From the NCBI RefSeq assembly GCF_000744785.1, contig NZ_JQMO01000003.1, forward strand, positions 5,270,001-5,334,000: 64,000 nucleotides of DNA, given 5' to 3'. Shown here in pieces: positions 9,219-17,680 of the stretch (its first letter is position 1; every line of letters starts with the position of its first letter). The notes under the pieces were generated by a model. That model was not told the origin of the DNA, did no database searches, and saw nothing but the letters and a program-made list of their open reading frames with translations. This DNA comes from Kitasatospora azatica KCTC 9699 (GTDB taxonomy: Bacteria; Actinomycetota; Actinomycetes; Streptomycetales; Streptomycetaceae). A program made the translations under genes and the position numbers.

Positions 9219-10934
9219 ATGGACATCCTGGGCGTCAACCTGACCCGGACATCCACCGGTACCGACCTCTACGACGGGGCGGCGGTTCTCCTGCGTGACG
9301 GGGTGCCGATGGTCGCCATCGCAGAAGAGCGACTCACCCGCGCGAAGCACTGCGGATCGGTCCGATTGGCGAGCCAGTACTGCCTCGACGCGGCCGGGAC
9401 CGACATCCGCTCGGTCGACTACGTCGCGGTCAGCATCTGCTGCGAGGTTCCGCCGCCGGCGGACTGGGCCGCTCACTCGCTGCGCCTGCAGGGGCTGGAC
9501 GTTCGAGACGATCAGGTCGTCGTCGTGCCGTCGCATCACCTCTCGCACGCCGCGAGCGCCTTCCTCGCCAGTCCCTTCCAGCAGGCGATCACGGTAGTGG
9601 CCGACAATGAGGGAAACATCCTCGGGCCGCGTACCAGGCAGGAGTACTGGCTCAACAGCTTGGAGCGGACCACCGTTTGGGCCTGCACCAGTGGGATCGG
9701 GACGGAGATCCGGCGGATCGCCAGCCACGGCGACCAGCCTGACGAGATCTCACTCGGTGCGGCGTACAACTACATCACCAAGTGGCTCGGCTTCTCCAGT
9801 TACCACGATGCCGGACAGACGATGGCCCTGGCGGCCCACGCCACCGGAAAGTGGAGCGACTCGCGGCTCTTCGAATGGGAGGCGGGCCGACTGCTGTGCC
9901 GACTTCCTCAGCGAAACGACGCGAAGGTCGAAGCCGTCGCTGGCTGGCTTAACGCAGAGTTCGGCATCCCGCTCGATCAGGGCCGCGACCCCGGAGAGCC
10001 CATCACCGAACTCCACCACGAGGTGGCGGGACTCGCACAGTCCGCCCTGGAGCGCGCCCTTCTCGACCTGGTGCGCCGCGCCGTCGAGGAGACCGGGATC
10101 CGTACGGTCTGCCTGGCCGGCGGTTCGGCGTTGAACTGCGTCGCCAACCACAGAATCGCGAGAGAACTGGATCTCGACGGCCTCTTCATCCAGCCGGCCG
10201 CCTCCGACGTTGGGCAGGCCCTCGGCAACGCGCTCTGGACCTGGCACTGCCTGCTCGGCCAGACACGCCGCTGGGCCATGAACAGCGCGGCGCTCGGTCG
10301 TCCCTACGAGGCGGCCGAGGTCAGGCGGGCGGCCGAGGAATACGCAGCCCACATCGATGTGGAGCCGTCGCCAGACGTGGTGGGAGCGGTCGCGTCGAGG
10401 CTCGCCCAAGGACAGATCGTCGGCTGGTTCAGCGGCGGCAGCGAGTACGGGATACGAGCGCTCGGGCAGCGCAGCATCCTCGGGGACCCGCGACGGCTCG
10501 AAACCAAGACCCGCCTGGACCTTGAGATCAAATGCCGCGAGCCGTTCCGTCCGTACGCCCCGAGCGTCACCGCCGAGTCGGCGTCCGAATGGTTCGACCT
10601 CACCGAGCGCGAGATCGCTCCCGGCGCGCCGGCCACCTTCATGCTCCAGGCCGCACCCGTCCGGCGCCATCTGCGGTTCCGTATCCCCGCCGTCGTACAC
10701 GTCGACGGCACGGCCCGAGTCCACGTCGTACACCCCGGTCAGAACGCCGACTACCACGCACTCATCGAGCGATTCCGCCAGCTCACGGGAATCCCAGTCC
10801 TCCTCAACACCTCCTTCAACGCCGCCGGAAACCCGATCGTCGAGACCCCCGGCGACGCCATCGCCGAGTTCCTCGCCATGGGGCTGGACTGCCTCCTGCT
10901 CGACGGTCTCCTCATCACGCCTCGACGCCGCTGA
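9219..10934 (+). CDS. carbamoyltransferase, TobZ/CmcH/NodU family (571 aa)
   Basis: The metal and nucleotide-binding HHLSHAASAF motif sits at residues 106-115, and the C-terminal half carries the YrdC-like region with RALGQRSILGDPRR. Length matches antibiotic O-carbamoyltransferases such as TobZ, which use carbamoyl phosphate and ATP to carbamoylate hydroxyl groups. ATG at 9219 is preferred because GGGGAGG lies eight bases upstream; TTG at 9213 is an alternative. Its presence implies that the cluster makes a carbamoylated product. Confidence 0.93.
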   Translation: MDILGVNLTRTSTGTDLYDGAAVLLRDGVPMVAIAEERLTRAKHCGSVRLASQYCLDAAGTDIRSVDYVAVSICCEVPPPADWAAHSLRLQGLDVRDDQVVVVPSHHLSHAASAFLASPFQQAITVVADNEGNILGPRTRQEYWLNSLERTTVWACTSGIGTEIRRIASHGDQPDEISLGAAYNYITKWLGFSSYHDAGQTMALAAHATGKWSDSRLFEWEAGRLLCRLPQRNDAKVEAVAGWLNAEFGIPLDQGRDPGEPITELHHEVAGLAQSALERALLDLVRRAVEETGIRTVCLAGGSALNCVANHRIARELDLDGLFIQPAASDVGQALGNALWTWHCLLGQTRRWAMNSAALGRPYEAAEVRRAAEEYAAHIDVEPSPDVVGAVASRLAQGQIVGWFSGGSEYGIRALGQRSILGDPRRLETKTRLDLEIKCREPFRPYAPSVTAESASEWFDLTEREIAPGAPATFMLQAAPVRRHLRFRIPAVVHVDGTARVHVVHPGQNADYHALIERFRQLTGIPVLLNTSFNAAGNPIVETPGDAIAEFLAMGLDCLLLDGLLITPRRR

Positions 10935-10988
10935 CCCGACTGATGTCCCGAGAGCGATCCAACCCATCTCGAATGACTGGGAGTTATC

Positions 10989-12683
10989 GTGGAACCCTCG
11001 TTCAGCACCGACGCCGGTGGCTGCGGCTCATGCTCGTCCTCCGCAGCTGCCCCACCGCAGGTCATCCTCCCGATCCCGCGCCTGCGCCCGGCCCTCGTCC
11101 CGCCCGCAGACGACTACAGTCGTGACGGCCTCCCGGCCCTCAGCACGAGCACCGGCACCGCCACGACTCACGTGTACCTCGACTCCGGCGCCCTTCCGGC
11201 CGTGGCCGCTCGCAAGGGCGGACCGCAACCGGAGACCAACACCGCGCTCATCGACCTCGGCGGCGGCGCATGGTGCCTGAACCACGCCCTGCGACAGGAA
11301 CAGCTCTACGGCGGACGCGTCCTACGGGACACCTTCGAAGACCTCAAGGTCGGGAGGAAGCCCGCTGACCCGGTACTCGCCCAGGTGATGCAGGCACAGG
11401 GCTTCATCACAGCAGCAGGCGGACAGGCGGAGGCGTTCCACCGCGACCTGATGCGGCAGGAGGACACCAAGACGGAGGTCCAGCCCTCCTTCACCCTTCT
11501 GAGAATCCTGCTGACCGACGTCTGCAACCTCTCCTGCACGTACTGCAAGGTCATCCCCAACGTCCTTGCCCCGCAGGCCGAACCGACGGACGCCGACCGC
11601 CTCGCGGAGGTGATCGACTTCTTCTTCACCCACTCCGAGGTCAGCCGCCCGAAGATCATCCACATCACCGGAGGCGAGCCGACGCTCTTCTTCCACCAGA
11701 TCCAGCACATCGTCGAGGTCGCCGAGCGCGCCGCACGCCCCGGCGAGAACTTCTGGTTCGTCATCGGCACCAACGCGACCCTGATCCGCGACCGTCAGGC
11801 CGCCTTCCTCGCCGAGCACGACGTGAAGTGCATCGTCTCCATGGACGGCCCCGCCGACGTCCACGATGCCCTGCGTCGCAATCACGGTGGCCGCGGCTCG
11901 TGGCGCATGGTCGACGCCGGTGTTCGCCAGCTCAAGAAGGCGGGCGCGGAGGTCTCGCTGTCGATGGTCCTCGGCCAGCACAACCTCGATCGCGCCGAGG
12001 GGATCATCGAGTGGTTCCTCGACACCTACCAGCCCACCGGCCTCGGGGTGAACTTCATGAAGCCACCCACCCCGGACCAGAAGGACTACGACCAGCTCAT
12101 CGACCCGGACCGCTACGCCGACCGGATGTACGCCATCCACCAGCGGTTCCGCGACCGCGGACTGTTCCTGGAACTCGTCTACCGCAAGCTCCAGCCCTTC
12201 GTTCAGCAGCGCTACCGCTTCCACGACTGCGGGGCCGCCGGCGGAACCAACCTCAACGTCGACGCCAAGGGCAACGTCGGGCCGTGCAAGAGCTTCCTCG
12301 TCATGGACCGGCTCGCCATGCGCCAACTCGACATCGACGCCTACCGGTCCACCGTCGTGGACAAGTGGCGCAAGCGCTCGCCCATCTACTACACCCACTG
12401 CGATGGCTGCCAGGCCCGAGGCATGTGCGGCAACGGCTGCGCCTACGACGCGATGGTCCACACCGGCGACGAGATGGCCATCGACATCCGCAGCTGCCAG
12501 TACACGAAGCGGTTCAACAGGCTCTTCATCGACGACCTTTTCCAGCAGGTCCGCCCCGAGGGCCAGCTCTCCGACAGCTGGTGGCATCTGCCCAGCCCGG
12601 CTGAGCGCCAGCGGCTGTTCGGCGAGGTCTCCGCCAGGCCGCGAACTCTGTCCTACTCGATCGGCCACCAGACGCTCGACTGA
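10989..12683 (+). CDS. radical SAM/SPASM enzyme with unusual Cys-rich N-terminus (564 aa)
   Basis: Cys179, Cys183 and Cys186 form the CxxxCxxC cluster site (CNLSCTYC), followed by a TGGEPTLF motif for S-adenosylmethionine binding. The C-terminal region has many cysteines (HCDGCQARGMCGNGC), as in SPASM domains carrying auxiliary Fe-S clusters. The first ~165 residues are not part of the radical SAM barrel and begin with GGCGSCSSS (residues 10-18). The GTG at 10989 has GGGAG nearby. SPASM enzymes usually modify peptides, but some act on small molecules; no separate precursor peptide gene is evident. Confidence 0.9.
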   Translation: MEPSFSTDAGGCGSCSSSAAAPPQVILPIPRLRPALVPPADDYSRDGLPALSTSTGTATTHVYLDSGALPAVAARKGGPQPETNTALIDLGGGAWCLNHALRQEQLYGGRVLRDTFEDLKVGRKPADPVLAQVMQAQGFITAAGGQAEAFHRDLMRQEDTKTEVQPSFTLLRILLTDVCNLSCTYCKVIPNVLAPQAEPTDADRLAEVIDFFFTHSEVSRPKIIHITGGEPTLFFHQIQHIVEVAERAARPGENFWFVIGTNATLIRDRQAAFLAEHDVKCIVSMDGPADVHDALRRNHGGRGSWRMVDAGVRQLKKAGAEVSLSMVLGQHNLDRAEGIIEWFLDTYQPTGLGVNFMKPPTPDQKDYDQLIDPDRYADRMYAIHQRFRDRGLFLELVYRKLQPFVQQRYRFHDCGAAGGTNLNVDAKGNVGPCKSFLVMDRLAMRQLDIDAYRSTVVDKWRKRSPIYYTHCDGCQARGMCGNGCAYDAMVHTGDEMAIDIRSCQYTKRFNRLFIDDLFQQVRPEGQLSDSWWHLPSPAERQRLFGEVSARPRTLSYSIGHQTLD

Positions 12684-12699
12684 TTGCCCCGGAGGAGAT

Positions 12700-14253
12700 A
12701 TGACTACGACATCCGCTCTGACCCAGGCGACGTCAGACTCACTGCGCCTGCGTGATACCGCCACGGAGGCGTTCCGCGACCACCTCCTGCCGGCGATCCG
12801 GACGCACCTCCCGGAGATCGAGAACCGGATCAGCGTCAACATCACCTCCTCGGTCGCGTACGGAGCCGCGGACGAGCACTCCGACCTCGACGTCTTCGTC
12901 ATGTTCGAACGCGAGCGCGACTACGTCCGGCATGCAGCCGAGCTGCAGAAGCTGATCGACAACCTCCACCTCGACGCTCTCTACGGCGAGGTGTGTGACA
13001 AGGGCATGCGTTTCGAGATCGAGAGTCTCTCTCGGGCGGACCTCAGCGCGATCTACCGCCACCCTGAGCGGCCCGAGCACTGGCACCGGCAGAGCGAATG
13101 GCTGTTGTCCTGGTTCCTCGACTCACACCCCATCCACGACCCGTCGGGGATCCATGCAACGCTCCAGCGGCGCGCCGGGCGGTGGCCCGACGACATCCTG
13201 CAGGGGCGCCAGGACGACGCGCTTACTCGGATCTCGACCTGGACGGCGGCTGCCCGCCGCTTCCTGGTGGATCAGGGGCCGAGCTTTGTCGCGGTGCGCA
13301 GTGCATACCGTGCCGCTACGGCCTCGTTGGAGTTCGCCTACCTCCAGGCCGGTCTCTATGCACCTCACCCAAAGTGGAGGAGCGCGTATGCCGGGGTCAT
13401 GCTTCGCCAAAATCCTGACGCGCAGCGGCCTCTGGAAGTCCACCAGCGGCTTGCCGAAGAGCTGGTCGCATCGCCCTTGACCACCGGCGGGCTCGACGAC
13501 CTGCTGCTCGGTCATCTCGACGGTAGCGACCTCAGTAATCCCCCTTCACCGGTGGAAGGTTGGTGGCCCGTGCTGCGTGACCGCGCCGAACTCTTCGTCG
13601 ATGAGCACGGCAGCATCTGGGCGGCGCGCGACCGTGCCCCGGGACGGGCGTTCCATGTCGCAGCGCGGGCAGCCGCAGCGATGGGCGAGACGGTCTACCT
13701 CGGGTCGGAGCTGGGCTGCGATCGCATCGACAGCCGGACGTACGACGGGAGCATGCGAGTCGCAGAGCCGTTCCGCTGGCTGATCGAGCGTCAAGTCGAC
13801 CTGCCAGGGCGACCCGCCATCGATTCGAACTCCTCAGCACATCTCCGCAGGTGGCGGTTCCTCAACTTCATCATCTGGCGGAAGCTGAGGGTGGTCGACA
13901 AGGCGTCGAAGAGGGGGCAGGCGTTCACCTGCCGGTGGTACCAGCTCCAGGTGGTCGATCATCTGATGGAGGCGCAGGCCTTGCTCGCGGGTACCCATCT
14001 GCCCCCGCTGCACCGGTACGAAGCCTCGACACTAGGGTTCCTGACAGCGCCGATGTTGCGAGCCCTGACCGGCCAGCCGGCAGAGGTCCTGATCGGCGAC
14101 GTTCAGGACTTCTTGGGCTGGGGCTGGCGGGAGTTCGCGGAGCTTCAGCTAGCCATGACCAAGCGTGGCCTGCTGAGTGATCAAGCGGCACGCGATCCGT
14201 TGGCCACCCAGTGGGAGATCCAGTACTGGAAGTACGAGAACCTCTTCAGCTGA
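12700..14253 (+). CDS. nucleotidyltransferase-fold protein (517 aa)
   Basis: The motif SSVAYGAADEHSDLDVFVMF near residues 50-69 fits the polymerase-beta-like nucleotidyltransferase signature (G-S/A then DxD; Asp62 and Asp64). About 430 helical residues follow, reminiscent of DUF4037-type proteins. ATG at 12700 has GGAGGAG directly upstream. It is the last gene before a strong hairpin terminator. It may adenylylate or nucleotidylate a pathway intermediate or antibiotic, but whether it is biosynthetic or protective cannot be read. Confidence 0.75.
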   Translation: MTTTSALTQATSDSLRLRDTATEAFRDHLLPAIRTHLPEIENRISVNITSSVAYGAADEHSDLDVFVMFERERDYVRHAAELQKLIDNLHLDALYGEVCDKGMRFEIESLSRADLSAIYRHPERPEHWHRQSEWLLSWFLDSHPIHDPSGIHATLQRRAGRWPDDILQGRQDDALTRISTWTAAARRFLVDQGPSFVAVRSAYRAATASLEFAYLQAGLYAPHPKWRSAYAGVMLRQNPDAQRPLEVHQRLAEELVASPLTTGGLDDLLLGHLDGSDLSNPPSPVEGWWPVLRDRAELFVDEHGSIWAARDRAPGRAFHVAARAAAAMGETVYLGSELGCDRIDSRTYDGSMRVAEPFRWLIERQVDLPGRPAIDSNSSAHLRRWRFLNFIIWRKLRVVDKASKRGQAFTCRWYQLQVVDHLMEAQALLAGTHLPPLHRYEASTLGFLTAPMLRALTGQPAEVLIGDVQDFLGWGWREFAELQLAMTKRGLLSDQAARDPLATQWEIQYWKYENLFS

Positions 14254-14305
14254 ACTCTCGCCCTCCGGGACCTCTCGTGCGAGGTCGCCCCGCACTTGGC
14301 CGCGC

Positions 14306-14407
14306 AGCGGCGCAATGCGCGCCGCCGATCCGCAACCTGCCGCTCCCGCACTCCCGAGCGGCGCAATGCGCGCCGCCGATCCGCAACCTGCCGCTCCCGC
14401 ACTCCCG
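14306..14407. repeat. 51-bp tandem direct repeat, two copies
   Basis: Two identical 51-bp units, starting at 14306 and 14357, begin AGCGGCGCAATGCGCGCC; the first bases of a third unit follow. They lie between the nucleotidyltransferase stop and the terminator hairpin, so the duplication changes only the 3' untranslated region. Confidence 0.9.
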
Positions 14408-14429
14408 AGCGGCGCGTTCGCGAGCATCA

Positions 14430-14472
14430 CGGCTCCCCGCAGAACCTCCTGATCGTGCGGGGAGCCGCTTTT
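14430..14472 (+). terminator. intrinsic terminator, perfect 12-bp stem
   Basis: The arms at 14430-14441 and 14456-14467 are perfectly complementary (CGGCTCCCCGCA/TGCGGGGAGCCG) with a 14-nt loop, and the stem is followed by a short CTTTT run. It separates the first part of the cluster from the second isomerase gene. Confidence 0.8.
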
Positions 14473-14501
14473 CCCGATACCGCTTCGTCTTGGAGACCAC
14501 C

Positions 14502-15359
14502 GTGGACTCACACCCGGCGGGCACGCTGGTACTTAATCCGGACGAGCTCGGGCAGGACCCGGCTCATGGAATGGACCTCGCCCTGGCGCTGGGCATCACC
14601 GAGTTGGAGATCCGCACGGCGTGGGGCGCCAACGTCGTGATGCTGGGCGACGACAGGCTGCGGCGCTTGCGCGGCATGGCCGAGGAGCGTGGCCTGCGGG
14701 TGGCGGCGCTGGCCTCTCCACTGTGGAAGTGGTGCCAGCCGCAGGCGACGCCGGGGCTGGTGGACAGTTTCGGTTTCCCCGCTCGGGTCGCGCGAAGCGA
14801 GCGGCTGGGGTGGGTGGAGCGGGCGGTCCAGGCGGCGCGGGCTCTGGGCGCGCCTGCGGTGCGGGTGTTCTCCCACCTGCGTGTCGAGCCGGACCTGACG
14901 GAGCATCTGGTCGGTGACCCGCTGTTGGCGAGGGCCCTGGAGGTTGCGAACGCGGCGGGAGTGCGGCTTCTGCTGGAGAACGAGCCGGTCTGCACCGTCG
15001 CCCACGCCGACGAACTGCTGGAGATGCTCGGCCGCTACCACGGTCAGGGACTCGGGCTGTGGCTGGACGTGGCGAACCTCCACGAGGTCGGCCAGGCCAT
15101 GCCGGAGGTGGTGGGGTCCCTGGCCCCGTACGTGGAGTACGTGCACGTCAAGGACTACCGTCCGGCTGCGGACGGAGGCCGGGTGTTCTGCGCGGCGGGC
15201 GCCGGGTGCGTTCCCTACCCGCAGCTGCTGCCCCTGCTGGACGCAGCCCGTCCGACCCTGCCGTACGCGCTGGAGACCCATGTGCGCGACGCCCCAGCCG
15301 ACGCGCTCGCTGCGGGGGCCGCCTTCCTGCGTGCGACGCTGCCGGGAGGCCTGGCGTGA
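14502..15359 (+). CDS. sugar-phosphate isomerase/epimerase-like TIM barrel (285 aa), copy 2
   Basis: Same fold and motif order as the protein at 7298-8107: DELGQDP, TAWGAN, SPLWKW, LENEPVCT, LDVAN, VHVKD and LETH. These include the putative metal ligands and catalytic glutamates. The GTG at 14502 has GGAG seven bases upstream; the longer open frame runs through the tandem repeat and terminator and is rejected. The stop is followed by the decayed dehydrogenase start in the same GTGA arrangement as copy 1, which suggests that an isomerase-dehydrogenase pair was duplicated. Confidence 0.85.
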   Translation: MDSHPAGTLVLNPDELGQDPAHGMDLALALGITELEIRTAWGANVVMLGDDRLRRLRGMAEERGLRVAALASPLWKWCQPQATPGLVDSFGFPARVARSERLGWVERAVQAARALGAPAVRVFSHLRVEPDLTEHLVGDPLLARALEVANAAGVRLLLENEPVCTVAHADELLEMLGRYHGQGLGLWLDVANLHEVGQAMPEVVGSLAPYVEYVHVKDYRPAADGGRVFCAAGAGCVPYPQLLPLLDAARPTLPYALETHVRDAPADALAAGAAFLRATLPGGLA

Positions 15360-15470
15360 GCGGGTCCCGTTTGTTGGCGCCGGCGAGGTCGGCGCGACGC
15401 ACCTGGGTGCCCTGGCCGCCCTGGGGCCGATCGGTCTTGCGGCGGAGGCCGTCGCCGATCCCGCGCCCCG
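15356..15470 (+). pseudogene. N-terminal remnant of a Gfo/Idh/MocA dehydrogenase
   Basis: A GTG overlaps the isomerase stop as GTGA, but its frame soon loses similarity. One frame over the sequence reads VPFVGAGEVGATHLGALAAL then AVADPAP, a typical NAD-binding Rossmann start of this family. A single-base indel after the GTG plus loss of the rest of the gene explains this. The frame then continues open into the epimerase gene, so an artificial fusion is conceivable but has no start codon of its own. Confidence 0.6.
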
Positions 15471-15540
15471 CAGCGCGGTACGTGCGGGTACCCGCGAGCG
15501 ACGACGGCGTGGCAGCGATGCTCCACCACGCCCCTCGCTC

Positions 15541-16305
15541 GTGAGCAGCCCTCTCCTGGTCACCGGAGCGAGCGGCGCCATCGGCACACACCTGGCCACG
15601 GACCTAACCGCCCAAGGCGTCCGGCTGCGGCTGCTCGACCGGCGATCGCCCGCTGCCGGTCCTCCCGCCGACGCCGAGTTCGTCCAGGCCGACCTGTGCG
15701 ACCAGGAGGCTGTCGAGAGGGCCGCCGCAGGGGCGTGCGCGATCATCCACCTTGCGGGCAGCAGCCAAGAGGGGTCCTTCGCCGACATGGTGGAGCACAA
15801 CATCACCGGCACCCACCACGTCCTTGAGGCGGCCCGTCGTCAGCGGGTACCGCGCGTGGTGCTGGCCAGCAGCCACCACGTCACCGGCCTGAATCCCGCC
15901 AGCGGGCCAGAGAACGAGCCGCTGGCGCCGGACAGCTTCTACGCCGTCAGCAAGGTCACCATGGAGGCGCTCGGCTACCTCTACGCGCACAAGGGAGGCC
16001 TGGAGGTCGTCGCGGTCCGGATCGGCAGCTGCCGGCCCCGCCCCAGCGAGCCCCGCCACCGAGTGACCTGGCTCAGTCCCCGAGATGCCACCGCCCTGCT
16101 GTACGCCGCGGCAACCCGCCCCCTGCCGAGCCGATTCCTCACCCTGTACGGCACCTCTGGCAACGCGGAGCGCTGGTGGCCCCGCACCGGCTGGGACACC
16201 CTCGGCTACCAGGCCGCCGACAGCGCTGACCGGCACCCCGACCCCGGGCCGCTCACCGACCGCTGGACGGGCGGAGCCTTCGCCGACCATCAACTCCCCT
16301 CATAA
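15541..16305 (+). CDS. NAD-dependent epimerase/dehydratase (254 aa)
   Basis: Short-chain extended dehydrogenase fold: TGASGAIG nucleotide-binding motif near residues 8-15 and the catalytic YAVSK (Tyr-x3-Lys) near residue 140. It acts on a nucleotide sugar or sugar acid; it resembles uronate-dehydrogenase-like members in being short. The GTG at 15541 is chosen because the Rossmann strand starts right after it, although no good ribosome site is visible. The same frame is open upstream through the dehydrogenase remnant. It probably belongs to the cluster. Confidence 0.85.
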   Translation: MSSPLLVTGASGAIGTHLATDLTAQGVRLRLLDRRSPAAGPPADAEFVQADLCDQEAVERAAAGACAIIHLAGSSQEGSFADMVEHNITGTHHVLEAARRQRVPRVVLASSHHVTGLNPASGPENEPLAPDSFYAVSKVTMEALGYLYAHKGGLEVVAVRIGSCRPRPSEPRHRVTWLSPRDATALLYAAATRPLPSRFLTLYGTSGNAERWWPRTGWDTLGYQAADSADRHPDPGPLTDRWTGGAFADHQLPS

Positions 16306-16392
16306 GAGGAGCCGCGCCGAGGTGGACTTGGGTGTGAATAGCTGATGATCAATCAATCATCAATAATCGCAGGGGCGGCAGTTGATATTGCG

Positions 16393-16428
16393 CTGCCAGA
16401 GTCGCCTGGATTCACTACACTGACCAGG
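16393..16428 (+). promoter_or_regulatory. candidate promoter for a leaderless serS transcript
   Basis: A -10-like TACACT lies at 16416-16421, ending seven bases before the GTG at 16429. A weak -35 (CTGCCA, 16393-16398) is 17 bp upstream. If the transcript starts at the usual distance, it begins at the GTG, so the mRNA would be leaderless, which is common in Streptomyces. Confidence 0.45.
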
Positions 16429-17661
16429 GTGATCGATCTGAAGGCTGCTCGTAAAGAGCCCAACTACTTCCGTGCCGCCCTCGCCAGGCGAGGCGCTGCA
16501 GAGGACTTCGACGACCTGCTCGCGGTTGACGCGAGCTGGCGCGAACTTGTGGACCAGGTTGATCGGCTTCGATCGCAGAAGCGCCCCAAGGGCGCGCCGA
16601 CCCCCGAGCAGATCGAGGACCTGAAGCGCCTCAAGGACGAACTTCGTGACGCCGAAGAGGGGTTGGCCAACGCGGCCGCCCGCCGTCAGCATCTGCTGGA
16701 CAGGCTCCCGAATCTGCCGCACCCGACCGCGCCCGCCGGCGGTGAGGACGAAGGCGAGGTCGTCCGGACCTGGGGTGAGATCCCGGTCTTCCCCTTCACG
16801 CCCAAGGACCACCTCGAGCTGGCATCGAGGACCGGTTGGGTGGACATGAAGCGCGGAGCCCGGCTCGCCGGCGCGCGCTTCGCCTACCGGGTCGGGGATG
16901 TCGCGCTGACCGAGCAAGCTCTCTATCGCTTCGTGCTGGACCGGATCATCAGCAAGGGCTTCACCTACCTGCTGCCGCCGGTCCTGGTCAACAAGCGTGC
17001 GATGTACGGCACCGGCTACCTGCCGACCGACGAGACCAACCTCTACCGGCTGGACAAGGACGAGCTCTACCTGAGCGGCACCTCGGAGGTCGCGCTCGGC
17101 GGCTTCCACATGGACGAACGGCTTGAGGAAGACGAGCTTCCCGCTCGGTACACCGCCTTCTCGACGAACTTCCGGCGCGAGGCGGGCTCGGCCGGCAAGG
17201 ACACTCGCGGCATGTTCCGCGTCCACCAGTTCGACAAGGTCGAGATGTTTGTGTTCTGCCTGCCGGAGCAGTCCGAGCAGATCCACGACGAGATCCTCGC
17301 GCACGAGGAGGAGATCATCCAGGCGCTGGGCCTGCCCTACCAGGTGGTCAACATCGCGGTGGGTGACCTGGGCAACCCAGCCGCGAAGAAGTACGACATC
17401 GAGGCTTGGTTCCCCGCCCAGGAGCGCTACCGCGAGGTGACGTCGTGCTCCAACACGACCGACTACCAGGCCCGCCGCCTGAACGCCCGGGTTCGTCGTG
17501 ACGGCGGGACTGAGTTCCTGCATACCGTCAACGGCACCGGCATCACGGCACGGGCCCTGCTCGCAGTCATGGAGAACTTCCAGGACGAGCGAGGGGTGGT
17601 CGCGGTCCCGAAGGTGCTTCAGCAGTACGGGGCGCCGGCCACGCTCGGCACGGCTGACTGA
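16429..17661 (+). CDS. serS: seryl-tRNA synthetase, probably a second non-housekeeping copy (410 aa)
   Basis: An N-terminal coiled-coil arm (residues ~25-100) precedes a class II core with motif 2 FRREAGSAGKDTRGMFRVHQ and motif 3 NGTGITARALLAVMENFQ, with the ATP-binding Arg kept. It charges tRNA-Ser with serine. The GTG start gives the standard VIDLK opening; an upstream ATG at 16345 would add 28 atypical residues. Motif 3 differs from the form I remember for housekeeping Streptomyces SerRS, which with its location beside biosynthetic genes suggests a self-resistance or pathway-specific copy, as in albomycin clusters. Confidence 0.93.
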   Translation: MIDLKAARKEPNYFRAALARRGAAEDFDDLLAVDASWRELVDQVDRLRSQKRPKGAPTPEQIEDLKRLKDELRDAEEGLANAAARRQHLLDRLPNLPHPTAPAGGEDEGEVVRTWGEIPVFPFTPKDHLELASRTGWVDMKRGARLAGARFAYRVGDVALTEQALYRFVLDRIISKGFTYLLPPVLVNKRAMYGTGYLPTDETNLYRLDKDELYLSGTSEVALGGFHMDERLEEDELPARYTAFSTNFRREAGSAGKDTRGMFRVHQFDKVEMFVFCLPEQSEQIHDEILAHEEEIIQALGLPYQVVNIAVGDLGNPAAKKYDIEAWFPAQERYREVTSCSNTTDYQARRLNARVRRDGGTEFLHTVNGTGITARALLAVMENFQDERGVVAVPKVLQQYGAPATLGTAD

Positions 17662-17680
17662 GGTTCGGTGACACGGTAGT

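Noticed and set aside
9750..10967. Minus-strand open frame of 405 aa
   Set aside because: Antisense to the carbamoyltransferase gene, which has clear family motifs.
11322..12902. Minus-strand open frame of 526 aa
   Set aside because: Antisense to the radical SAM gene; composition is that of a high-GC shadow frame.
14306..14407. CRISPR-like array
   Set aside because: The two 51-bp units are directly contiguous with no spacers.
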